Assembly (NCBI RefSeq): GCF_000364605.1 | Contig: NZ_KB822581.1 | Span: 114,253-178,252 of the forward strand | DNA: 64,000 bases | Source: Nocardioides sp. Iso805N | GTDB taxonomy: Bacteria; Actinomycetota; Actinomycetes; Propionibacteriales; Nocardioidaceae | Direction: 5' to 3' | Shown here: one piece after another, positions 36,789-44,030 of the stretch | Layout: each line of letters begins with the position of its first letter | Position numbering within the stretch: position 1 is the first letter of the stretch | The notes under the pieces: generated by a model | Told to the model about the DNA's origin: nothing | What the model saw: only the letters and a program-made list of their open reading frames with translations | The model's database searches: none | Program-made: the position numbers and the translations under genes

Positions 36789-38579
36789 ATGGCCAACCTC
36801 CTCAATCTCGAACACGTCTCCAAGTCCTACGGCGTTCGTCCGCTGCTCTCCGATGTCTCCCTCGGCATCGGTGCGGGCCAACGGATCGGGATCGTCGGCC
36901 GCAACGGCGATGGCAAGACCACCCTGCTGGAGGTGATGACCGGGATCGAAGAGCCCGACACCGGTCGGGTCTCCCGCACCCGGGGCCTCGAGATCGCCTA
37001 CCTCCACCAGGGCGACCAGCTGGTCGACTCCCACACCGTCCGCGAGGCAGTGCTGCAAGGCCGCAGCGACCACGAGTGGGCGGCCGAGTCGCGCACCCGC
37101 GAGATCGTGGAGGTGCTGCTCGCCGGGATCAGCCTCGAGCGGGTCGTCGACGGACTCTCCGGCGGCGAGCGGCGGCGGTGTGCGCTGGCCCAGCTGTTGC
37201 TGGGCGAGCACGACCTCATCGTCCTCGACGAGCCGACCAACCACCTCGACGTCGAGGCGGTCGCCTGGCTCGCCGCGCACCTGGCCGCCCGGACCTCGGC
37301 TCTGGTCGTGGTGACCCACGACCGCTGGTTCCTCGACGAGGTCTGCCAGTACACCTGGGAGGTCCACGACGGCGAGGTGGACGCCTACGAGGGCGGGTAC
37401 GCCGCGTTCGTGCTCGCCAAGGCGGAGCGGCAGCGGCAGGCGGCCTCCTCGGAGGTTCGCCGCCAGAACCTGGTCCGCAAGGAGCTCGCCTGGCTGCGCC
37501 GGGGCGCACCCGCGCGGACGTCCAAGCCGAAGTTCCGGATCGATGCCGCCAACCAGCTGATCGAGGACGTGCCGGCACCGCGCGACCGCTTCGAGCTGCA
37601 GCGCTTCGCCACCCAGCGGCTCGGCAAGGACGTGATCGATGTCGAGGACGTCGACCTGTTCCGCGGCGAGCGTCAGCTGCTCTCGCACGCCACCTGGCGG
37701 ATCGGTCCGGGCGACCGGATCGGCATCGTCGGCGTGAACGGCGCCGGCAAGACCTCGGTGCTCTCGCTGCTCGACGGCTCGCTGCCGCCGGCGGTCGGCA
37801 AGGTCAAGCACGGCCGCACGATCGCGCTGCAGCACCTGACCCAGCAGCTCGACGACCTCGACCCGGAGGCGCGGGTGCTGCCCACGGTCGAGTCCATCAG
37901 GCGGGTGTCGAAGACGTTGGACGGCCAGGAGCTGTCGGCAACCTCGATGCTCGAGCGGTTCGGGTTCACCGGCGACAAGCTCGTTACCCGCATCGGTGAC
38001 CTCTCCGGTGGCGAACGGCGCCGCTTCCAGCTGCTGCGGCTGCTGCTGACCGAGCCGAACGTGCTGCTGCTCGACGAGCCGACCAACGACCTCGACATCG
38101 AGACGCTGACCGTGCTGGAGGACTTCCTCGACGGCTGGCCCGGCACGCTCATCGTGGTCTCGCACGACCGCTACTTCCTGGAGCGGGTCACCGACTCGAT
38201 CTGGGCGCTGCTCGGCGACGGGCAGATCTCGATGCTGCCCCGCGGGGTCGACGAGTACCTGGAGCGACGCCTCCCCGTTCCGTCGAAGGGTCAGGAATCG
38301 CCGGTCGAGGGGTCACTTTCTGCGGCCTCGGCCGCCGGCGCTCCGTCGAAGGCCAAGGCCGGCTCCGCCGAGGAGCGGGAGGCCCGCAAGACGCTGGCGC
38401 GGATCGACAAGCGACTGGAGCGGATCGCGGCTCGTGAGGCGGAGCTCAACGCGGCCATCGCGGAGCACGCCGCTGACTACGCCAAGCTGGCCGACCTCAG
38501 CGCCGAGCTCGACGTACTCGCGGGGGAGAAGGTCGACCTGGAGCTGGAGTGGCTGGAGGCCGCGGAGATCCTCGGCTGA
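36789..38579 (+). CDS. ABC-F family ATPase
   Basis: 596 residues with two ATPase halves and no membrane domain: Walker A GRNGDGKTTLL and GVNGAGKTSVL, signatures LSGGERRR in each half, Walker B LIVLDEPTNHLD and VLLLDEPTNDLD. An inter-domain linker is at about 215-260, and a C-terminal coiled-coil (about 530-596) follows a Ser/Ala linker. ABC-F proteins act on the ribosome (translation factors or antibiotic protection); the Uup/EttA-like housekeeping type is more likely here than resistance. The C-terminal linker (38280-38345) carries repeat-derived sequence. Confidence 0.9.
   Translation: MANLLNLEHVSKSYGVRPLLSDVSLGIGAGQRIGIVGRNGDGKTTLLEVMTGIEEPDTGRVSRTRGLEIAYLHQGDQLVDSHTVREAVLQGRSDHEWAAESRTREIVEVLLAGISLERVVDGLSGGERRRCALAQLLLGEHDLIVLDEPTNHLDVEAVAWLAAHLAARTSALVVVTHDRWFLDEVCQYTWEVHDGEVDAYEGGYAAFVLAKAERQRQAASSEVRRQNLVRKELAWLRRGAPARTSKPKFRIDAANQLIEDVPAPRDRFELQRFATQRLGKDVIDVEDVDLFRGERQLLSHATWRIGPGDRIGIVGVNGAGKTSVLSLLDGSLPPAVGKVKHGRTIALQHLTQQLDDLDPEARVLPTVESIRRVSKTLDGQELSATSMLERFGFTGDKLVTRIGDLSGGERRRFQLLRLLLTEPNVLLLDEPTNDLDIETLTVLEDFLDGWPGTLIVVSHDRYFLERVTDSIWALLGDGQISMLPRGVDEYLERRLPVPSKGQESPVEGSLSAASAAGAPSKAKAGSAEEREARKTLARIDKRLERIAAREAELNAAIAEHAADYAKLADLSAELDVLAGEKVDLELEWLEAAEILG
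38301..38325 (-). repeat. Copy of the GAAGGTGACC-type repeat inside the ABC-F gene
   Basis: On the minus strand this stretch reads as GCAGAAAGTGACCCCTCGAC, a close relative of the GAAGGTGACCTCTCGA units at 38591-38650. It lies in the linker before the C-terminal coiled-coil and stays in frame. Confidence 0.5.
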
Positions 38580-38590
38580 ACTCGACCGCG

Positions 38591-38650
38591 GAAGGTGACC
38601 TCTCGACGTGTAGAAGGTGACCTCTCGAGCGGCGGAAGGTGACCTCTCGA
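38591..38650. repeat. 22-bp tandem repeat, three units
   Basis: GAAGGTGACCTCTCGA occurs at 38591, 38613 and 38635, each exactly 22 bp apart with a 6-bp variable spacer. It fills the gap between the convergent ABC-F and MarR genes. Confidence 0.85.
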
Positions 38651-38654
38651 GTCC

Positions 38655-39140
38655 TCAGCTGAACTGGACGAGCAGCTGACGCAACAGGTCCGCGAGCTGG
38701 TGCTGCTCGCTCTCGGAGAGCTCGGTGAGGAACGTCGCCTCGGCTTCCAACAACGCCTCGAATGCGCCGTCGACGGCTTGCTTGCCCTCCGGCGTCAGCC
38801 GCACGAGTACGCCGCGGCGGTCCTCGGGGTCGGGGTTGCGCTCCACGAAGCCCCGCGCCGCGAGCCGGTCCACCCGGTTGGTCATGGTGCCGCTGGTCAC
38901 CAGCGTCTCGCGCAGCAGGCGGCCCGGCGAGAGCTCGTAGGGCATGCCGGCGCGACGCAGCGCGGCGAGCACGTCGAACTCCCAGGACTCGATGCCGTGC
39001 CGGGTGAACGCATCGCGGCGGGCCAGGTCGAGGTGGCGGGAGAGCCTGCCGAGACGGGAGAAGACGGCGACGGGGGACAGGTCGAGGTCGGGCCGCTCGC
39101 GGGCCCACTCCTCGGAAAGGTCGTCGACCTCGTCCCTCAT
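38655..39140 (-). CDS. MarR-family transcriptional regulator
   Basis: 161 residues from the ATG at 39140, 7 nt after a TAGCGT hexamer. Winged-helix core: LRRAGMPYELSPGRLLRETLVTSGTMTNRVDRLAARGFVERNPDPEDRRGVLVRLTPEGK, flanked by helices that form the dimer. The ligand is unknown. A 6+2+6 palindrome lies just upstream and is the likely operator. It is divergent from the CsoR-like regulator. Confidence 0.93.
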   Translation of the reverse strand: MRDEVDDLSEEWARERPDLDLSPVAVFSRLGRLSRHLDLARRDAFTRHGIESWEFDVLAALRRAGMPYELSPGRLLRETLVTSGTMTNRVDRLAARGFVERNPDPEDRRGVLVRLTPEGKQAVDGAFEALLEAEATFLTELSESEQHQLADLLRQLLVQFS

Positions 39141-39147
39141 GGGGCCG

Positions 39148-39182
39148 ACGCTAGCAGACGGTCGAGATTCTCGACATCGAGA
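39148..39182. promoter_or_regulatory. MarR promoter and candidate operator
   Basis: TAGCGT on the minus strand (39148-39153) is the likely -10 of marR. TCTCGA-CA-TCGAGA (39169-39182) is a perfect inverted repeat in the -35 area, matching the shape of MarR sites. Confidence 0.5.
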
Positions 39183-39248
39183 GAACTGCCGACCGCTGTC
39201 GGTCAGGACGGGGGTTCGGCGAGAGCCGCAGCGGGTTACCTGGACGTC

Positions 39249-39512
39249 ATGACCGTCGAAGCAGGGCCGCCGAAGAACCCCGTCGTCCTCAACCGGGTGC
39301 GCCGGGCCCAGGGTCAGCTCGGCGGCGTCCAGCGGATGATGGAGGAGGGTCGGAGCCTGAGCGAGGTCGTCTCCCAGCTCAAGGCCGTCACGCGCGCGCT
39401 CGACAAGGCCGCCTTCACGCTGCTGGTCGAGGAGTTGCGCCGCAAGACCGCCGAGGGCGCGCCGCCGGAGGAGATGGAGGAGCTGGAGCGGGTCTTCCTC
39501 GCGTTGGCCTAA
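39249..39512 (+). CDS. CsoR/FrmR-like (DUF156) regulator lacking the usual ligand residues
   Basis: 87 residues, all helical, with the family pattern VVLNRVRRAQGQLGGVQRMMEEGRSLSEVVSQLKAVTRALDKAAFTLLVEELRR. CsoR and FrmR proteins use a Cys in helix 2 and His/Cys in helix 3 to sense copper, nickel or formaldehyde. Here there is no cysteine at all; the sites align with Leu, Glu and Lys. It may sense something else or act as an accessory subunit. No metal transporter is adjacent. It is divergent from marR. Confidence 0.85.
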   Translation: MTVEAGPPKNPVVLNRVRRAQGQLGGVQRMMEEGRSLSEVVSQLKAVTRALDKAAFTLLVEELRRKTAEGAPPEEMEELERVFLALA

Positions 39513-39528
39513 CAAAGTTACTGGCAAG

Positions 39529-39534
39529 TAGGAT
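39529..39534 (+). promoter_or_regulatory. Candidate -10 (TAGGAT) for the DUF4442 gene
   Basis: TAGGAT lies 7 nt before the ATG at 39542 in the 29-bp gap after the CsoR-like gene, predicting a leaderless mRNA. Confidence 0.45.
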
Positions 39535-39541
39535 CTGCGGC

Positions 39542-40015
39542 ATGTCGCAGTCGCAGCTCTACAAGCTCTGGAACACCACCTCTGCCATCCCGGTCGTCGG
39601 CAAGCGGGTCTTCTCCTTCGCGTTCAGCCGCAAGGCGCCGTACTTCGGCTCGATCCACCCGCGGGTCGCCGAGCTGCGGCCGAACTACGCCGAGGTGGTG
39701 GTGCCCGACCGGCGCAGCAACCACAACCACATCGGCACCGTGCACGCGATCGCGGTCTGCAACGGCTTCGAGATGGCGATGGGCGCGCTGGCCGAGGTGA
39801 CGATCCCGCGGGACAAGCGCTGGATCCCGATGGGCATGGATGTGCGGTACACCGCCAAGTCGACCAGCGACATCGTCTGCACCGCCGAGACCGACCAGCG
39901 GCAGTGGGACGAGGCCGACGGCGAGCTGCAGGTGCGCGTCAAGGGGACCCGCGACGACGGTGTCGTCGTCGCCGAGGGCGTTATCAAGCTGTGGGTGACG
40001 CCGAAGAAGAAGTAG
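39542..40015 (+). CDS. DUF4442 hot-dog fold protein
   Basis: 157 residues. HNHIGTVHAIAVCNGFEMAMGALAEVTIPRDKRWIPMGMDVRYTAKS is the conserved part of this thioesterase-like hot-dog family. The function is not established; family members are often grouped with acyl-CoA thioesterases. It stands alone, followed by a 213-bp gap and the Pst-type locus. Confidence 0.85.
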   Translation: MSQSQLYKLWNTTSAIPVVGKRVFSFAFSRKAPYFGSIHPRVAELRPNYAEVVVPDRRSNHNHIGTVHAIAVCNGFEMAMGALAEVTIPRDKRWIPMGMDVRYTAKSTSDIVCTAETDQRQWDEADGELQVRVKGTRDDGVVVAEGVIKLWVTPKKK

Positions 40016-40075
40016 CCCGGCGGCCCCCGCCGACGGTCGGTACGCCGCCTCGCAGACGCGGGGCGGTGTCCGAAT

Positions 40076-40120
40076 TTACTGAACAAATCCCATGAACTCG
40101 CCAATCTCGATTAATATGAT
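40076..40120 (+). promoter_or_regulatory. AT-rich promoter of the Pst-type locus
   Basis: TATGAT (40115-40120) in an AT-rich stretch is a good -10. Upstream, two TGAAC elements 13 bp apart (ACTGAACAAATCCCATGAACTC) resemble a PhoP box read on the minus strand (GTTCA repeats), but spacing differs from the usual 11 bp. The leader to pstC is about 105 nt with a clear AGAAGGA ribosome site. Confidence 0.45.
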
Positions 40121-40228
40121 CCGGATTGAGGGGGCAAGGGTGCTGTCCTCCGCAGGGTGCGATCCTCCCTGCCCTCTCTTCGTGCATGCGTCGGTTCGGG
40201 CCGCGCACGACCCGAGAGAAGGACGCCG

Positions 40229-41320
40229 ATGGCAGCTGAGCCGACCCAGGCGCTCGCCGTCGTACCCGAGCCCGGGCGTGCGACGCCGCCGAACACCGTG
40301 CGGCCGCTGGCCGACCGCCTCGAGGGCGGCGTCGCTCCGGTACCGCGCCGGATCGTCGCCCGGCACTCGCGCCAGGACCGGGTGTTCCTGGAGGGCGTGC
40401 GCGCGGTCGGCCTCCTGGTCCTGGTGATCGTCGGCTCCATCGGCCTCTTCCTGGGGCTGCAGGCCAAGCCGACCCTGAGTCACTACGGCTGGCGCTTCTT
40501 CACCGAGTCACGCTGGCTGCCCAGTCAGGACATCATCGGGATCCGGGCGGTGCTCGTCGGCACCGTCGAGGTCGCGGCCTGCGCCCTGGTGATCGCCTTC
40601 CCGCTGGCGTTCTTCACCGCCCTGTTCATCACCGACTGGGCGCCCGCTCGGCTGCGGGCCGCCCTGATCCGCGCGGTCGACCTGATGGCGGCGGTGCCGA
40701 GCATCGTCTTCGGCCTGTGGGTGCTCTTCTACATCCAGCCGCACGCGGCCGAGATCGCACACTGGCTGAGCAAGTACTTCGGCTGGATCCCGATCTTCAA
40801 GGTGCACACCGACGTCGACTACCCGATCTGGAACCAGTCGCCCGGCTACGCGGCGTACGCCGGCAGCGCGTTCATCGCCTCGATCGCGGTGGCCGCGATG
40901 GTCTTCCCGATGGCGACCTCGGTGATGCGCGAGGTCTTCGGCGAGGCGCCGGCCGGGGAGAAGGAGGCGGCGCTCGCGCTGGGAGCGACCCGCTGGGCGA
41001 TGGTCCGAACGGTCGTGATCCCGTTCGGCCGCAGTGGCGTCATCGGCGGCACCATGCTCGCGCTCGGTCGCGCCTTGGGCGAGACCATCAGCGTGCTGCT
41101 GATCATCAACCAGGCCTTCCAGGTCAAGGTCAACGTCCTCGAGTCGGGTACGTCGACGATCTCGGCGCTGATCGCGACCAACTACGCCGAGGCCACGCCG
41201 GCACAGCTGTCCGCGCTGCTGACCTGCGGGTTCGTGCTGTTCTGCATGACCCTGCTGGTCAACACCGTCGCCGCGCAGGTGGTCAAGCGCAGCCGCAGCG
41301 GACAGGGGACCGAGCTGTGA
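40229..41320 (+). CDS. pstC: Phosphate-type ABC transporter permease PstC
   Basis: 363 residues from the ATG after AGAAGGA. A 60-residue cytoplasmic N-terminus precedes about six transmembrane helices. The PstC core includes WRFFTESRWLPSQD, VDLMAAVPSIVFGLWVLF and the EAA loop (EVFGEAPAGEKEAALALGATRWAMVRTVV). An extra loop (about residues 170-210; ADIAHWLSKYFGWIP-like region) follows helix 3. It forms the channel with PstA. The stop overlaps pstA (GTGA). Confidence 0.92.
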   Translation: MAAEPTQALAVVPEPGRATPPNTVRPLADRLEGGVAPVPRRIVARHSRQDRVFLEGVRAVGLLVLVIVGSIGLFLGLQAKPTLSHYGWRFFTESRWLPSQDIIGIRAVLVGTVEVAACALVIAFPLAFFTALFITDWAPARLRAALIRAVDLMAAVPSIVFGLWVLFYIQPHAAEIAHWLSKYFGWIPIFKVHTDVDYPIWNQSPGYAAYAGSAFIASIAVAAMVFPMATSVMREVFGEAPAGEKEAALALGATRWAMVRTVVIPFGRSGVIGGTMLALGRALGETISVLLIINQAFQVKVNVLESGTSTISALIATNYAEATPAQLSALLTCGFVLFCMTLLVNTVAAQVVKRSRSGQGTEL

Positions 41321-42366
41321 GCGCCCTGGAGACACCGCGCCCGACCCGAGCACGTCACCGCGACGACGTCATGACCCTGGTGGGTGCGGCGCTGGCGGCG
41401 CTGGCCACCACCTGGGTGCTCTACGGCCAGGTGCTGCCGTTCAGCGGGACGGTCGGCTTCGTGGTCGCGGCGTACGTCGTCTTCATGCTGTTCTACGCCG
41501 GACTCACCGCCCTGACCCGGCCGTGGGCGGTGGTGGTCGACCGGCTGATGACCACGATCGTGGTGGCGGCGCCGGCGATCGTCGGCCTGGCGCTGGCCGA
41601 CATGATCCTCACCACGGTCCTCAAGGGGCTCGAGGTGCTGGTGCACCCGAACTTCTACACCCACGACATGTCCGGTGTCCGGCCGACGGACCCCTACGAC
41701 ATGGGCGGCATCCTGCACGCCATCGTCGGCACCCTGATCGAGGTCGCCATCTCGGTCTCGATCGCGCTGCCGCTCGGTGTCATCGCCGCGGTCTACATGT
41801 CCGAGGTCGGCGGCCGGGGCGCCCGGGTGGTGCGCACGGTCGTGGAGGCGATGACGGCGCTGCCCTCGATCGTGGCGGGCCTGTTCATCTACTCGGTGCT
41901 GATCATCCGGCTGCACATGCAGCCCTCCGGGCTGGCGGCGAGCCTCGCGCTGGCGGTGATGGGGCTCCCGATCATGGCCCGCGCCAGCGACGTCGTGCTC
42001 CGGGTGGTGCCGGGCGGCCTGCGCGAGGCGTCGTACGCGCTGGGGGCCGGGCGCTGGCAGACGGTCTGGCGGGTGGTGCTGCCGACCGCGCGGCCTGGAC
42101 TGGCGACCGCGCTGATCCTCGGCATCGCCCGGATGGTGGGGGAGACCTCGCCCCTGCTGCTCACCTCGGGCGCCACCAATTTCATGAATACCAACCCGCT
42201 GCACAACCCGATGACCTCGCTGCCGCTCTACGTGTTCACCGCGGTCAAGTCCGGCGAGCCCACCTTCGAGACGCGAGGGTACGCCGCCGCGACGGTGCTG
42301 CTCTTCCTGGTCCTGATCCTGTTCCTGCTCGCCCGTTTCGTCGCCAAGCAAAGGTCCCCCCGATGA
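41317..42366 (+). CDS. pstA: Phosphate-type ABC transporter permease PstA
   Basis: 349 residues, GTG start overlapping pstC. Six or more helices; the PstA core shows MGGILHAIVGTLIEVAISVSIALPLGVIAAVYMSE, VEAMTALPSIVAGLFIYS and the EAA loop (VVPGGLREASYALGAGRWQTVWRVVLP). The first 110 residues include an additional pair of helices and an extracellular loop. The stop overlaps the membrane-anchored PstS gene (ATGA). Confidence 0.92.
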   Translation: MSALETPRPTRARHRDDVMTLVGAALAALATTWVLYGQVLPFSGTVGFVVAAYVVFMLFYAGLTALTRPWAVVVDRLMTTIVVAAPAIVGLALADMILTTVLKGLEVLVHPNFYTHDMSGVRPTDPYDMGGILHAIVGTLIEVAISVSIALPLGVIAAVYMSEVGGRGARVVRTVVEAMTALPSIVAGLFIYSVLIIRLHMQPSGLAASLALAVMGLPIMARASDVVLRVVPGGLREASYALGAGRWQTVWRVVLPTARPGLATALILGIARMVGETSPLLLTSGATNFMNTNPLHNPMTSLPLYVFTAVKSGEPTFETRGYAAATVLLFLVLILFLLARFVAKQRSPR

Positions 42367-44030
42367 GCCGCCGCCTCCGTGCCCTCGCCGCCGTCCTCGC
42401 CGTCGCCGTGATCGGGCTGACTGCGACGACCGGTGCAGCGAGCACAGCCACCGCCGCCGACGCCCCGGTCAGCCACGCGCCGATCAAGGGCTCCGGCTCG
42501 AGCTGGGCGTCGAACGCCATCGCGCAGTGGCAGGCAGACGTGGCCACCAACGGCGGCCTGCACGTCGACTTCAACCCCAACGGCGCCGCGCTCGGGCGCT
42601 CGGACTTCGCGCACAACCTGACCGACTTCGGCGTCTCGGACATCGGCTACCAGGGCACCGACCCGAGCACGGGTCAGCAGGACAGCGCGCTGGGGCGCGG
42701 CTATGCGTACTTGCCGATCGCCGCCGGCGGCACCGCGCTGCCCTACCACGTCGAGGTCGCCGGCAAGCTGGTGCGCAACCTGCGGCTCTCGGGGCAGACC
42801 GTGGCCCAGATCTTCACTGGCAAGATCACCAACTGGAACAACGCGGCGATCACCAAGGACAACAACGGGCACGCGCTGCCGTCCATCCCGATCATCCCGG
42901 TGGTGCACTCCGAGGGTGCCGGCGTCACCTACGAGTTCACCCGCTACCTGGCCAAGGAGTTCCCTGCCCTGTGGGGTGCCTGCAACGGCGGCAAGAAGGT
43001 CGCGACCGAGTACTTCCCGGTCAACTGCGGCGGCAACGGCGGGATGAAGGCGTTCTCCGGCTCCGACGGAGTGATGAACTTCCTCACCAGCAGCGGCGCC
43101 AACGGCGCGATCGCCATCGAGGAGTACTCCTATCCGCTCGGCAAGAATTATCCCTCGGCCAAGCTGCTCAACTCAGCCGGCTACTTCACGCTGCCCACCC
43201 AGTACAACGTCGCCGTTGCACTGACCAAGGCGCAGATCAACATGAACCCGAACTCGACCGACTACCTCACCCAGAACCTGGACGACGTCTACACGAATCC
43301 GGATCCGCGGACCTACCCGCTCTCGTCGTACGTCTACGCGATCATCCCGACCTCGGCGAACGACGCCAAGACCAACACCACGGCCGCCCGGCAGACCGTC
43401 GGCGACTTCCTCTACTACTCGATCTGTGCTGGTCAGTCGGAGATCGGCCCGATCGGCTACTCGTCGCTGCCGGTCAACCTCGTGCAGGCGGGCTTCACCC
43501 AGATCGCGAAGCTCAAGACGGCTGACCCCAAGGTCGTGCTGACCGACCGCAACGTGAGCACCTGCCACAACCCCACCTTCATCGCCGGCCACCCCGACCA
43601 GAACTACCTCGCCAAGATCGCCCCGCAGCCGGTCGCGTGCGACAAGAGTGGCGCCGGGCCCTGCACGGGCACCGAGGGCACGGCCAACTCCAACCCGGTC
43701 GGCGGCAAGGCGCCGGCGAACAACTCCTCGACCAAGGGCACCACCGCCGCCACCGGTACGCCGGGGAGCACCGGCTCGGCGGCCGCCGCCGGCGGGTCGG
43801 TGGCCGCTCCACCCTCGACCGGGGCGGTCGCGGCCGGGGACGCGGACCTGGGCGGCGCCGCCCCTGCGGCCGACGGGACCACGTCGGACGGCACCGTCGT
43901 ACCGACGACCCTCGCCGCCGACGACCACGCCGGTCCGTCGCGACCGCTGACGGCACTGGTCATCCTGCTCTTCGTGCTGGGCCTGGTGGCACCGCCGATC
44001 GTGGTGCGGCTGCTGCGGAGCGCCCGATGA
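42363..44030 (+). CDS. PstS-like substrate-binding protein with C-terminal membrane anchor
   Basis: 555 residues: signal peptide (about 1-31), a PstS-type binding domain (about 40-430) with PIKGSGSSWASNAIAQWQ, ADVATNGGLHVDFNPNGAALGRSDF, LSGQTVAQIFTGKITNWNN and VVHSEGAGVTYEFTRYLAKEF, then a Gly/Ser/Thr/Pro linker and a transmembrane helix at the very C-terminus (PLTALVILLFVLGLVAPPIVVRL). There is no lipobox Cys after the signal peptide, unlike typical Gram-positive PstS lipoproteins, so it is held by the C-terminal helix. It is coupled on both sides (ATGA). Confidence 0.88.
   Translation: MSRRLRALAAVLAVAVIGLTATTGAASTATAADAPVSHAPIKGSGSSWASNAIAQWQADVATNGGLHVDFNPNGAALGRSDFAHNLTDFGVSDIGYQGTDPSTGQQDSALGRGYAYLPIAAGGTALPYHVEVAGKLVRNLRLSGQTVAQIFTGKITNWNNAAITKDNNGHALPSIPIIPVVHSEGAGVTYEFTRYLAKEFPALWGACNGGKKVATEYFPVNCGGNGGMKAFSGSDGVMNFLTSSGANGAIAIEEYSYPLGKNYPSAKLLNSAGYFTLPTQYNVAVALTKAQINMNPNSTDYLTQNLDDVYTNPDPRTYPLSSYVYAIIPTSANDAKTNTTAARQTVGDFLYYSICAGQSEIGPIGYSSLPVNLVQAGFTQIAKLKTADPKVVLTDRNVSTCHNPTFIAGHPDQNYLAKIAPQPVACDKSGAGPCTGTEGTANSNPVGGKAPANNSSTKGTTAATGTPGSTGSAAAAGGSVAAPPSTGAVAAGDADLGGAAPAADGTTSDGTVVPTTLAADDHAGPSRPLTALVILLFVLGLVAPPIVVRLLRSAR

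Noticed and set aside
36789..38579. Antibiotic-resistance ABC-F
   Set aside because: Linker and context fit a housekeeping factor in conserved order after ispE; no resistance context is present.
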